Below are positions 9,716-18,034 of a stretch of DNA of 64,000 nucleotides, one piece after another (positions within the stretch are counted from its first letter, which is position 1; each line of letters opens with the position of its first letter). Under the pieces are notes generated by a model. It saw only the letters and a program-made list of their open reading frames with translations. It was not told the origin of the DNA and searched no databases. The stretch is from Motiliproteus sp036960405 (GTDB taxonomy: Bacteria; Pseudomonadota; Gammaproteobacteria; Pseudomonadales; Balneatricaceae): contig JBALWS010000005.1 in NCBI GenBank assembly GCA_036960405.1, positions 1-64,000 on the forward strand, in the 5' to 3' direction. The position numbers were made by a program, and so were the translations under genes.

Positions 9716-9786
9716 CCGCAACGCTGCTATTAGCGCAACTGTTGCGGCAAACGGAGAAGGGTTCGTACCAAACCGGCTTAAGCCGG
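9716..9786 (+). other. hairpin and palindrome in the symporter leader
   Basis: CCGCAAC (9716-9722) pairs with GTTGCGG (9741-9747), with GCT/AGC inside. Then comes the perfect 14-base palindrome CCGGCTTAAGCCGG (9773-9786), 33 bases before the start codon. These and the two structures before them occupy much of the 301-base gap 9519-9819. Confidence 0.5.
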
Positions 9787-9819
9787 AATAACTATAAAAA
9801 CCATAACGAGGGAAACAAC

Positions 9820-11199
9820 ATGGAGATGCTCACCGAGCTGATCAACACTGTAAACGGCATCGTCTGGGGACCGATGATGCTAGTTCTAATTCTAGGTGTG
9901 GGCCTGTTCCTGCAGCTAGGTCTTAAACTGATGCCAATCCTGAAGCTAGGAACCGGCTTCAAACTACTCTGGGGCGGCCGCTCCTCCACCGATTCCGAAA
10001 AGAAAGAGGGTGAAATCTCACCCTTCAACGCGCTGATGACCTCCCTATCCGCTACCGTCGGTACCGGTAATATCGCCGGTGTCGCCACCGCCATCTTCCT
10101 CGGCGGCCCCGGCGCGCTTTTCTGGATGTGGTGTACCGCACTGGTCGGTATGGCAACCAAGTACGCAGAGGCTGTACTGGCGGTCAAATACCGCGAAGTC
10201 GACGAAAATGGCAACCATGTCGGCGGACCGATGTACTACATCAAGAACGGCCTGGGTAAGAAATGGGCCTGGATGGGGACCCTGTTTGCGGTCTTCGGAA
10301 CCATCGCCGGATTCGGTATCGGCAACACGGTTCAGTCCAACTCGGTAGCTAACGTGATCGAAGCCAACTTTGGTGTACCGATGTGGGTTACCGGAATCGT
10401 GCTGATGGTATTGACCGGCGCAGTACTGATCGGTGGTATCAAGCGGATCGGTAACGTAGCGGGCATGCTGGTTCCGTTTATGGCGATAGCCTATCTGGTT
10501 GCTGGCCTAATCGTTCTGGCGATCAACGCCGATGCCATCCCCGCCGCACTGAACCTGATCTTCACCCACGCCTTTACCGGTACCGCGGCCGAAGGTGGTT
10601 TTGCCGGAGCTGCGGTCTGGATGGCGATCCGCTTCGGTGTCGCTCGGGGTGTATTCTCCAACGAGGCTGGTCTGGGTAGTGCGCCGATTGCACACGCCGC
10701 GGCACAGACCAAAGACCCCGTTAAACAGGGTCTGATCGCGATGTTGGGTACCTTTATCGACACCCTGATCATCTGCTCGATCACCGGTCTGGTAATCATC
10801 ACCTCGGGTCTATGGACCAGCGGTGAATCGGGTGCGGCACTGACCTCGGCTGCGTTTGCCGATGCTTTACCCGGCGTTGGTAACTATCTGGTAGCGATCT
10901 CCCTGGCGATCTTTGCCTTCACCACTATCCTGGGTTGGAGTCTCTACGGTGAGCGTTGCGCTGAGTACCTGTTCGGCGTCAAGATCATCGTACCGTTTCG
11001 GGTCCTGTGGATCCTGGCAGTACCGGTCGGCACTATCGTTAGCCTCGACTTCGTCTGGTTACTGGCCGATACCCTCAACGCGATGATGGCAATCCCCAAC
11101 CTGATTGCGCTGGCTCTGCTTAGCCCTGTGGTCTTCAAACTGACTCGCGAGTATTTCGAGCGACAGATGCAAGATAACGGAACACAAGCTCAGTCATAA
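9820..11199 (+). CDS. alsT: sodium:alanine/glycine symporter (AGCS family)
   Basis: A 459-residue inner-membrane carrier of the AGCS family, importing alanine or glycine with sodium. Family motifs include NALMTSLSATVGTGNIAGVATA near residues 65-86, GGPMYYIKNGLGKKW and FSNEAGLGSAPIAHAAA. Roughly ten hydrophobic segments are visible. ATG at 9820 is chosen because GAGGG lies just upstream and the protein begins MEMLTELINTVNG; the longer in-frame extension to 9742 is polar and unlikely. Lying inside the gcv block, it probably feeds glycine to the pathway. Substrate preference is inferred from context. Confidence 0.93.
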   Translation: MEMLTELINTVNGIVWGPMMLVLILGVGLFLQLGLKLMPILKLGTGFKLLWGGRSSTDSEKKEGEISPFNALMTSLSATVGTGNIAGVATAIFLGGPGALFWMWCTALVGMATKYAEAVLAVKYREVDENGNHVGGPMYYIKNGLGKKWAWMGTLFAVFGTIAGFGIGNTVQSNSVANVIEANFGVPMWVTGIVLMVLTGAVLIGGIKRIGNVAGMLVPFMAIAYLVAGLIVLAINADAIPAALNLIFTHAFTGTAAEGGFAGAAVWMAIRFGVARGVFSNEAGLGSAPIAHAAAQTKDPVKQGLIAMLGTFIDTLIICSITGLVIITSGLWTSGESGAALTSAAFADALPGVGNYLVAISLAIFAFTTILGWSLYGERCAEYLFGVKIIVPFRVLWILAVPVGTIVSLDFVWLLADTLNAMMAIPNLIALALLSPVVFKLTREYFERQMQDNGTQAQS

Positions 11200-11213
11200 C
11201 AGAACCTAACCTT

Positions 11214-11280
11214 CGGAGAGGAGAACACTCCTCTTCGTAGGGATTTGTGAATAGATCATCGTTGCGGTGATCTATTCACA
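11214..11280 (+). other. two intercistronic hairpins between alsT and gcvT
   Basis: The first is CGGAGAGGAG/CTCCTCTTCG (11214-11237, loop AACA, one G-U). The second is a perfect 13-bp stem, arms 11246-11258 and 11268-11280, loop 9 bases. No T run follows either one. They could tune relative mRNA levels of the symporter and gcvT. Confidence 0.6.
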
Positions 11281-11355
11281 GATTCCGCTACCCTAACAAC
11301 ACCCAAACAACCCGTACCGCACCCCTCCAGGCCTGCGGTCAGCAAGGAGAGAAAC

Positions 11356-12483
11356 ATGGCTTCATCAAACGCAACACTGGCCAAGACGCCCCTTTACGAC
11401 CTGCACCTCGAACTAGGTGGCAAGATGGTCCCCTTCGCTGGCTATGAGATGCCGGTGCAATATCCACTCGGGGTCAAGAAAGAGCATATCCAGACCCGCG
11501 AAAGCGCGGGCTTGTTCGACGTTTCGCACATGGGCCAAGTACTGCTCAAGGGTGACAACGCCGCTGCAGCACTAGAGAAGCTGGTTCCGGTCGACATCAT
11601 CGACCTGCCTGCGGGCAAGCAACGTTATGCCCTGTTCACCAACGATGCGGGCGGTATCATGGACGACCTGATGGTCAGCAACCTCGGCGACAAACTGTTT
11701 GTGGTGGTCAACGCCGCCTGCAAGGAACAGGACATCGCCCATATGCGCGCCAACCTCGGTAACGACGTTGAGATCGAAGTATTGGAAGACCGTGCGCTGC
11801 TGGCCCTGCAAGGCCCTAAGGCTGCCGAAGCGCTGGCTCGCATCCAGCCTGAAGTCGCCAGCATGGTATTTATGGATTCACGCGCGATCGTCATCGATGG
11901 CGTCGAATGCCTGATCGGCCGTGCCGGTTACACCGGTGAAGACGGCTACGAAATTTCTATCCCTGCCAGTGAAGCAGAGCGTATCGCCCGGTTATTACTG
12001 GCCCAACCCGAGATCGAGGCGATAGGCCTCGGTGCTCGCGACTCGTTGCGCCTAGAATCGGGGCTGTGCCTCTACGGTCATGATATCGACACCACTACCA
12101 CCCCGGTTGAAGCAAGCCTGCTCTGGGCGATCAGCAAGATCCGTCGTACTGAAGGCGAGCGCCAAGGCGGCTTCCCCGGCGCCGACATTATCCTCGACCA
12201 GATCCAAACCAAGGCGGTCAACCGCAAGCGCGTTGGTCTGATCGGTCAAGGCAAAGCACCGATCCGTGAAGGCGCAGAGCTGGTCAACGCTGAAGGCGAG
12301 CCGGTCGGCATCGTCACCAGCGGCAGCTTCGGCCCCACTATCGGCGTCCCGGTCGCAATGGGCTATGTAGCAATCGAATACGCCGCCCTCGATACCGAAG
12401 TGTTCGCTTTGGTTCGCGGCAAGCAACTACCGATGAACGTCGCCAAAGCGCCGTTCGTTGAGCAACGCTACTACCGCGGTTAA
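11356..12483 (+). CDS. gcvT: aminomethyltransferase, glycine cleavage T protein
   Basis: Transfers the methylene carbon from aminomethyl-lipoyl GcvH to tetrahydrofolate, releasing ammonia. The 375-residue length is typical. Visible features are PLYDLHLELGGKMVPFAGYEMPVQY-type N-terminus (about 12-36), LFDVSHMGQ, GYTGEDGYEIS and the C-terminal FVEQRYYR. GGAG precedes the ATG. It is separated from gcvHP by the symporter gene, an arrangement unlike the gcvTHP order of E. coli. Confidence 0.97.
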   Translation: MASSNATLAKTPLYDLHLELGGKMVPFAGYEMPVQYPLGVKKEHIQTRESAGLFDVSHMGQVLLKGDNAAAALEKLVPVDIIDLPAGKQRYALFTNDAGGIMDDLMVSNLGDKLFVVVNAACKEQDIAHMRANLGNDVEIEVLEDRALLALQGPKAAEALARIQPEVASMVFMDSRAIVIDGVECLIGRAGYTGEDGYEISIPASEAERIARLLLAQPEIEAIGLGARDSLRLESGLCLYGHDIDTTTTPVEASLLWAISKIRRTEGERQGGFPGADIILDQIQTKAVNRKRVGLIGQGKAPIREGAELVNAEGEPVGIVTSGSFGPTIGVPVAMGYVAIEYAALDTEVFALVRGKQLPMNVAKAPFVEQRYYRG

Positions 12484-12613
12484 CCAGCCCAGGATTAACC
12501 CCAAGCCGTTGTCGCAACCCTGTTGTTTAGGTACAAACCCCGAGTGAGCTTTCCTAGAAAATAATCGCTCGGGACTGTACCTCTGCAGCTTATACCGATC
12601 CATGGAGAACCTT

Positions 12614-13567
12614 ATGCAACTGATCGAAACGGTCGAATTGAGCCAGCTCAAAGGCGAGTCGAAGATGGCCCGATTGAAGCAAAAGCCAGACCCACAACGG
12701 CCAAGGTTGCGTAAACCCGACTGGATTCGTATCGACGCCCACAGCAACGCCAATGTCGCTGCGGTCAAAGCAGAGCTGCGTGAGAAGAAGCTACACACCG
12801 TCTGCGAGCAGGCATCGTGTCCTAACCTGGGCGAATGTTTCAGCAAGAAAACCGCCACCTTTATGGTGATGGGCGCCATCTGTACTCGCCGCTGCCCGTT
12901 CTGCGATGTCGCCCACGGTAAGCCAATGGCACTGGATCCTAACGAGCCGTTGGAGATGTCGCGTACCATTCGCAGCCTGGGATTAAAGTATGCGGTGATC
13001 ACCTCGGTCGACCGCGATGACTTGCGCGACGGCGGTGCAGCCCATTTCTCCGCCTGCGTCAGCGAGACCCGCAAGCGCAACCCCGACACCCGGATCGAGA
13101 TCCTGGTACCCGATTTTCGCGGCAAGATAGAGCAGGCGCTCGACGCGCTGGCCACCGACCTGCCCGACGTACTCAACCACAACCTCGAAACGGTTCCTCG
13201 CCTGTACGACAAGTGCCGCCCCGGTGCCGACTACCAATGGTCGCTGGATCTGCTCAAACGTTACAAACAAAACCACCCGCAGGTGGTCACTAAGTCAGGG
13301 CTGATGGTCGGACTGGGCGAGTCCATCGTCGAGATTGTGGAGGTGATGCAGGATCTGCGCGCTCATAATGTGGAGATGATCACCATCGGTCAGTACCTGC
13401 AACCCAGCCGCCACCACTTGGCTGTCGAGCGTTACGTCACCCCCGAGGAGTTTGCCGAGCTGGAAAGCATCGGCTACGACCTGGGATTCGACAACGTCGC
13501 GGCGGGCCCGATGGTGCGCTCCTCCTATCACGCCGATCGTCAGGCCGACGGCTACGAAGTTCGCTAG
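12614..13567 (+). CDS. lipA: lipoyl synthase
   Basis: Radical SAM enzyme inserting two sulfurs into octanoyl groups on carrier lysines. Two cysteine sets are present: CEQASCPNLGEC (C64, C69, C75) for the auxiliary cluster and CTRRCPFC (C90, C94, C97) for the SAM cluster. SVDRDDLRDGGA, NHNLETVPR and PSRHHLAVERYV are typical. ATG at 12614 has GGAG at the right distance; an ATG at 12602 overlaps that ribosome site. lipA is usually next to lipB, so its place after gcvT suggests a dedicated copy for GcvH and perhaps the 2-oxoacid dehydrogenase in the window. No lipB is seen here. Confidence 0.95.
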   Translation: MQLIETVELSQLKGESKMARLKQKPDPQRPRLRKPDWIRIDAHSNANVAAVKAELREKKLHTVCEQASCPNLGECFSKKTATFMVMGAICTRRCPFCDVAHGKPMALDPNEPLEMSRTIRSLGLKYAVITSVDRDDLRDGGAAHFSACVSETRKRNPDTRIEILVPDFRGKIEQALDALATDLPDVLNHNLETVPRLYDKCRPGADYQWSLDLLKRYKQNHPQVVTKSGLMVGLGESIVEIVEVMQDLRAHNVEMITIGQYLQPSRHHLAVERYVTPEEFAELESIGYDLGFDNVAAGPMVRSSYHADRQADGYEVR

Positions 13568-13585
13568 ATAAAGGAGGCGACAATC

Positions 13586-14134
13586 GTGAAAAAGCACGCC
13601 GAAGCTAGCCGCTCATCGCCACTGGTTTACCTCAACCTGGCATCGATGGCCGACGGAACTCAGCTGCGGGAAGACCCACTAATCTCTTCGCTGACACTGC
13701 AGCATCAACCCGACGACTGCCGCCTGCTGATCGCGCTGGGCGAAGTCAGCGGCAGTGATCGCCCGATCAGCCCCAAGCGGATGACACGGCTGAGCGAAGT
13801 GTTAATTGTTTGGCTGGATGAACGTGAATGGTTGGTTCTGCCTCATACCCGTTACGGTCACGATCTGGAGCAAGCGCTGGAAAACAGCTTCGGTGACAGC
13901 CTTAGCCTTGACCTGATACCCGACGGTACTTTTCAGGCCGAGCTGTCGGATGACGCGAGGAAACAGCTAAAAGCGGCTCAAAATCACCCGCTCAATGGCA
14001 GTCAAGAGCCGAATATTCAACAGCTTGATAGCGTCTGCATCCGCCCCTGGACGCGAATGATCGCCTACGATTTGCTACTCACTCGTGCAGACAAGGCACG
14101 ACTCGAAGAGTGGCTGGCACCGCTGCAGTATTAG
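13586..14134 (+). CDS. conserved-looking hypothetical protein downstream of lipA
   Basis: A 182-residue protein I do not recognise. It starts with GTG preceded by an excellent AAGGAGG, 18 bases after lipA, so it is probably translated from the lipA transcript. It has no signal peptide or membrane segment and no cysteine motif. The composition is mixed, with an acidic centre. It ends the plus-strand block and converges on the rhodanese gene. It could be an accessory protein of lipoate or glycine metabolism, but only position supports this. Confidence 0.7.
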   Translation: MKKHAEASRSSPLVYLNLASMADGTQLREDPLISSLTLQHQPDDCRLLIALGEVSGSDRPISPKRMTRLSEVLIVWLDEREWLVLPHTRYGHDLEQALENSFGDSLSLDLIPDGTFQAELSDDARKQLKAAQNHPLNGSQEPNIQQLDSVCIRPWTRMIAYDLLLTRADKARLEEWLAPLQY

Positions 14135-14157
14135 CACCGCGAAAACGAGTGCGCGGT

Positions 14158-14502
14158 TTACTCCTGTAGCTCCTCAATTCCACCGCCGTTAACCACCTGA
14201 CTATAGCCCGCCGCCATCAGCGCCTCTTTGGCGATACCCGCACGTCCGCCACTGAGGCAGTAGAGCACTACTGGTCGGTCTTTACGCACTTCTAAATGTT
14301 GCAGTTGGGCAACAATTTGCCGGTACGGAATATGAACCGAGTTGGCCAGGTGGGCTTCGGCGTATTCCTGAGTGGTCCGAACATCGATCACCAACGCTCC
14401 CGCAGCGACCATCTGTTTGGCGGCCTTATCTTGATCAGAGGCGAGGGACAGATGGCTCAAGCTCAGAGCCAGCAACAAAGTGATAACAGAGAAAATTTTC
14501 AT
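14158..14502 (-). CDS. exported rhodanese-domain protein
   Basis: A 114-residue protein with a signal peptide (hydrophobic residues 5-21, likely cleaved after LSLA) and one rhodanese domain. The active-site loop is YCLSGGRAG, with the catalytic Cys at about 82; the domain opens with VIDVRTTQEYAEAHL. Single-domain periplasmic rhodaneses move sulfane sulfur or act on thiols; the acceptor is unknown. GAGGG lies upstream of the ATG. It is 27 bases after the binding-protein gene on the same strand, so they may be cotranscribed. Confidence 0.88.
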   Translation of the reverse strand: MKIFSVITLLLALSLSHLSLASDQDKAAKQMVAAGALVIDVRTTQEYAEAHLANSVHIPYRQIVAQLQHLEVRKDRPVVLYCLSGGRAGIAKEALMAAGYSQVVNGGGIEELQE

Positions 14503-14529
14503 GACGTGCCCTCAAAAAACTACCGACTA

Positions 14530-15288
14530 TTATTGTCCCGCTATAATCTTGTCGATCACTCCTTCCTGCCGTAGTTCATTAATGATGCCATTAATAGCAG
14601 GAATCAATTTTCTAGCGTCAGTTTTGTTAGAAAAACCGATAAAAAAGGGCTTTTCATATAAGCTCTGAGAAGAAGCCCTCGCCAAGTTTTGCAGCCCTAG
14701 CTCTTCCAAAAACGCTCTGCCCACAACCTCATTGGTCGCGACCAGATCTATTCTATCTAAAGCCAGCAACCGGAAGCAGTCCCTATCGGCATCCATCTTC
14801 TGTAGCTTCAATGCTACACCTTTAGCAATCTGTTCATCAAAGGTATCAGCGATACTAAAAGAGTCCTGAACCGCGATACGGTATTGAGTCAGATCCTCAA
14901 AGGAATCCCAAGAAACTCCCTCAGGGAAAGACGCAGTTTTGTAAAAGAAGACCGTTCGCGCTTGAAATAAAGGCGCGGAAAACGTCATATATTCTTCACG
15001 TTTTGGTGTTTTAAACAGCAACGGAATGCCATCGTAGGTCCCCGCTTCGACGCCATGCAATGCTCGTCGCCAAGGGGTTAAAACGATTTCAGCCTCGGCC
15101 CCTTCAATCCGATCAAAAATCTGCTGAATCAACTCAACCGCAATGCCAGCAGTGGCTTTGGAACCGTCTGCGGCTTCACCCAATACGTAGGGAGGCCAGG
15201 GGTCATTGGCCAAGACCACCCTATCCTGGGCAGACACCAGTGAGGAGGACAGGACGAACAGTAGTAACGTAACGAATAGTCGGGGCAT
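14530..15288 (-). CDS. periplasmic solute-binding protein, family 3 type
   Basis: 252 residues with a signal peptide (cleavage near VSAQD). The fold is that of amino-acid-type binding proteins: NDPWPPYVLGE, PWRRALHGVEAGTYDG and KREEYMTFSAPLF. No ABC permease or ATPase is adjacent, so it is an orphan; many such proteins in marine gammaproteobacteria serve sensing roles or stay uncharacterised. Upstream of the likely rhodanese partner. Ligand is unknown. Confidence 0.82.
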   Translation of the reverse strand: MPRLFVTLLLFVLSSSLVSAQDRVVLANDPWPPYVLGEAADGSKATAGIAVELIQQIFDRIEGAEAEIVLTPWRRALHGVEAGTYDGIPLLFKTPKREEYMTFSAPLFQARTVFFYKTASFPEGVSWDSFEDLTQYRIAVQDSFSIADTFDEQIAKGVALKLQKMDADRDCFRLLALDRIDLVATNEVVGRAFLEELGLQNLARASSQSLYEKPFFIGFSNKTDARKLIPAINGIINELRQEGVIDKIIAGQ

Positions 15289-15357
15289 CTCTTCATCCTA
15301 GTACGGCTTGGTTAACAGAGCCTTTTAGCCCAAATTACCTTCGGCCGCAGCTTTGGG

Positions 15358-15696
15358 CTAAGCCTCCGTTTTCTCTGCAAAATAAGTCGTTATCCATAGA
15401 CACAGCTGCGACACGGTCAGTTGCTCAAACGCCAAATCGGTAAACTCCGCAGCCGGCGCCTGATCACGAAAACCAAACTGATAGGACACCTCACCCGGCT
15501 TATCATCGTTTAGCAACAAGGTGATGCGCTTGCCCGTTTTAATACAATCGATGGTCATCACATCGACAGGAAAGCCCGAATCGCGCAGATTGCGACTCAC
15601 CCCAACGATCGGGTCGATGCCCCTAACATTCGCCTGCACCTCGGCCTGCGCGGCGGCTGCAATATCGGACAGGGCGTAGATGTTCTGAGTGGTCAC
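15358..15696 (-). CDS. hypothetical protein
   Basis: 112 residues, not recognised. There is no signal peptide or transmembrane segment. The middle (residues about 45-75) alternates hydrophobic residues in a beta-rich pattern, VDVMTIDCIKTGKRITLLL. It lies between the SDR and binding-protein genes, all on the minus strand, with about 70-base gaps. Support is coding length, clean start and stop, and codon use like its neighbours. Confidence 0.6.
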   Translation of the reverse strand: MTTQNIYALSDIAAAAQAEVQANVRGIDPIVGVSRNLRDSGFPVDVMTIDCIKTGKRITLLLNDDKPGEVSYQFGFRDQAPAAEFTDLAFEQLTVSQLCLWITTYFAEKTEA

Positions 15697-15769
15697 AACG
15701 AATAGTCCTTAGTTAACAGTAGTTTCGACGAAGCAAGATAAACATTCTGCGACTGATACATGCAAACGG

Positions 15770-16513
15770 CTATTTACCGCCAGCCAAGTCGATAAAAGAG
15801 CCGGTGATATATGATGCCTCATCGCTTAACAGATACGTAATCGCCGATGCCACTTCGGCTGGCTGGCCACCACGTTTTAACGGTATCTGACTTTTCAGCC
15901 GGTTGATTCTATCGGGCTCACCGCCGTCAGCATGCATATCGGTATGGATAAAACCCGGGCGCACCCCATTAACCCGAATCCCCTGCTCGGCCACTTCAAG
16001 CGATAGCCCTGTCGTCAGCGTATCGATGGCGCCTTTGGATGCGGCATAATCGACGTACTCATTGGGTGAGCCCGATCGAGCCGCAACAGAGGATACATTG
16101 ACGATTGCGCCACCCTTGCCGCCGTATTTTTTTGACATCCGCTGTATGGCTTCGCGGCAACATAAAAAAACACCGGTTACATTGGTCGCCAGCAAAGTAT
16201 TAACACGCTCTGCAGTTAAGTGCTCGACCCGAGTTTGAGGAAATAAAATAGCGGCATTATTGACCAGCGCAGAGAGCGGCCCAAGCTGTTCATCGAGCTG
16301 ATTAAACAAAGTCACCACATCGCTCTCTTTCGAGACATCCGCTTTGACCGCTATAGCCTTTTGACCCAATTGATGAATCTTGGCAACGACTTGTAATGCC
16401 GCAGCTTGGTTTGATTTATAGTTTACGCAAACATCGTACCCTTTAGCGGCCAAATCGATTGCCGTTGCGGCGCCGATCCCCCTACTCGCTCCCGTCACCA
16501 ATGCGACTTTCAT
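15770..16513 (-). CDS. SDR-family NAD(P)-dependent oxidoreductase
   Basis: A classical short-chain dehydrogenase of 247 residues. The cofactor motif is TGASRGIG (about 7-14), NNAA follows at about 87, and the catalytic set is Ser in VSSVAARSG with YVDYAASKG (Tyr-x3-Lys). The C-terminus YITGSFIDLAGGK resembles FabG-like enzymes and glucose-dehydrogenase relatives. ATG at 16513 is preferred to the GTG at 16516 because GAGGAG is then 5 bases away. Substrate is not predictable. It is divergent from ppnP. Confidence 0.9.
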   Translation of the reverse strand: MKVALVTGASRGIGAATAIDLAAKGYDVCVNYKSNQAAALQVVAKIHQLGQKAIAVKADVSKESDVVTLFNQLDEQLGPLSALVNNAAILFPQTRVEHLTAERVNTLLATNVTGVFLCCREAIQRMSKKYGGKGGAIVNVSSVAARSGSPNEYVDYAASKGAIDTLTTGLSLEVAEQGIRVNGVRPGFIHTDMHADGGEPDRINRLKSQIPLKRGGQPAEVASAITYLLSDEASYITGSFIDLAGGK

Positions 16514-16740
16514 CACAGCTCCTCACTTAAACGCCCCATATATATCTCTAAGATCGTATGAATAGACCTATCGCCCTACACACCCATAATCGCCCCTCAG
16601 ATTAACCCGAATTATGCATAATTTCGCCATAGATGAATCAACTACCATAGCCGTCCATGCTATTTCACTAGCTGACGCCACGCCGCCAACCAGCTATGAT
16701 TAGCGCAATTTTTACGCTGATGCAGAGTTAAGGAACCACC

Positions 16741-17052
16741 ATGTCCCAATTCGATAATGTCTCAATCGTTAAACAAGCCAACGCCTACTTTGACGGCAAG
16801 GTGACCAGCCGCGCGGTGCTGTTTGCCGACGGTAGCAAAAAGACGTTAGGGATCATGATGCCGGGCGAGTACGAGCTTGGTACCGAGCAGGCAGAGCTGA
16901 TGGAGATTATGGCGGGCGACTTGGAGGTGTTACTACCGGGCCAAACCGATTGGCAACATATCGTCGGCGGCCAAGAGTTTAACGTGCCTGCCAATGCTGT
17001 GTTCAGTCTACGAATTAAGCAGCTCACCGACTACTGCTGCTCTTACTTTTAA
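16741..17052 (+). CDS. ppnP: pyrimidine/purine nucleoside phosphorylase (cupin)
   Basis: A 103-residue single-domain cupin matching E. coli YaiE/PpnP along its length: ANAYFDGKV, GEYELGTEQAELMEIMAGDLEVLLPG, WQHIVGGQEFNVPAN. The family phosphorolyses several nucleosides. It is followed after 26 bases by a DUF2058 gene and then a DUF3301 gene, so a small three-gene unit is likely. The N-terminus is a few residues longer than in E. coli. Confidence 0.93.
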   Translation: MSQFDNVSIVKQANAYFDGKVTSRAVLFADGSKKTLGIMMPGEYELGTEQAELMEIMAGDLEVLLPGQTDWQHIVGGQEFNVPANAVFSLRIKQLTDYCCSYF

Positions 17053-17078
17053 TCCGGATATCAACACGAGTCATCGTC

Positions 17079-17606
17079 ATGAGTTCTCTGAAAGATCAAC
17101 TGCTCAACGCCGGGCTGGTTAATAAGAAGCAAGTTCAGCAGGCCAAGAAGCAAAAACATCAACAAAAGCAGAAGGGCCAAGTCACCGCCGACCAGGAAGC
17201 GCGTGCGCGAGCCGAACAAGCTAAGTCCGAGAAGATCGAGCGCGATCGCGAACTCAACCGCCAACGCCAGGCAGCAGCGGAAGAGAAAGCGATCGTCGCC
17301 CAGATCCGTCAATTGATCGATACCAACCAGGTCCGCAGCGACGGCGGAGAAGTGGCGTACAACTTCACCGATGGCAGCAAAATCAAACGGCTGTACCTGA
17401 CCGATCTGCTGATCCAGCAACTCAGCAAAGGCCTACTAGCGATCGTCAAACAGGACGAAGCCTACACGCTGGTTCCCAATAAGGTTGCCGAGCGAATCGC
17501 CCAGCGTGATGAAAGCATCGTCCTGGTTCGCCATACCCAGGCGGAAGAGACCGATGAAGACGACCCCTACGCGGATTACCAGATCCCTGACGATCTGATG
17601 TGGTAG
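17079..17606 (+). CDS. yaiL: DUF2058 (YaiL-like) nucleoprotein
   Basis: 175 residues resembling E. coli YaiL. The first 80 residues are highly charged and helical (LKDQLLNAGLVNKKQVQQAK, rich in Lys/Gln/Glu); the rest forms a compact domain with YNFTDGSKIKRLYLTD. The biochemical role is not settled. Middle member of the ppnP group. Confidence 0.85.
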   Translation: MSSLKDQLLNAGLVNKKQVQQAKKQKHQQKQKGQVTADQEARARAEQAKSEKIERDRELNRQRQAAAEEKAIVAQIRQLIDTNQVRSDGGEVAYNFTDGSKIKRLYLTDLLIQQLSKGLLAIVKQDEAYTLVPNKVAERIAQRDESIVLVRHTQAEETDEDDPYADYQIPDDLMW

Positions 17607-17634
17607 TGAATACAGCTAGCCTGAGAGCCGAGTT

Positions 17635-17958
17635 ATGTACCTGACGCTGACCGACCTGGTTTTGTACTTCGCGCTGGCGATTGTCGCTTATATCTGGTGG
17701 CACGGACGCGGACTTAAGGACAGCGCCTTTCGCGTGGTGAAGCGTTACTGCGATGAACAAGACCTGCAACTGCTCGATGAAGGTCTGGTGCTGAACAAGG
17801 TACGGATTGGTCGGGGCGAAACGGGGATGCTATGCCTAAGGCGGCGCTATCGGTTTGAATTTTCGACCACTGGCGATGAACGCTATGTCGGCACCATCGA
17901 TGTGCTGGGAACGCGGATCCAGTCGATCAAACTCGACCCGCACCGAATGCCACACTAA
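17635..17958 (+). CDS. DUF3301 small membrane-anchored protein
   Basis: 107 residues: one N-terminal membrane segment (about 5-22, LTDLVLYFALAIVAYIWW), then a basic, beta-rich soluble domain with CLRRRYRFEFSTTGDERY. This matches the DUF3301 pattern found in marine gammaproteobacteria, often downstream of DUF2058. Function unknown. Ends 76 bases before the convergent SlyD-like gene. Confidence 0.8.
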   Translation: MYLTLTDLVLYFALAIVAYIWWHGRGLKDSAFRVVKRYCDEQDLQLLDEGLVLNKVRIGRGETGMLCLRRRYRFEFSTTGDERYVGTIDVLGTRIQSIKLDPHRMPH

Positions 17959-18034
17959 ACATCTGTTCCAAAAGCAGAGCCATCTGAACCGCGCAATGAG
18001 TAATTCGACTCGTTACGCGGTCGCCTGGTCAGGA

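Noticed and set aside
9742..9819. N-terminal extension of the symporter
   Set aside because: Polar, no ribosome site at 9742, overlaps the hairpin and palindrome; the ATG at 9820 has GAGGG and gives the family N-terminus.
9519..11355. Glycine riboswitch upstream of alsT or gcvT
   Set aside because: I looked for the conserved tandem aptamer segments and found only GGAGAG at 11215-11220, which is part of a simple hairpin; the other conserved parts are absent.
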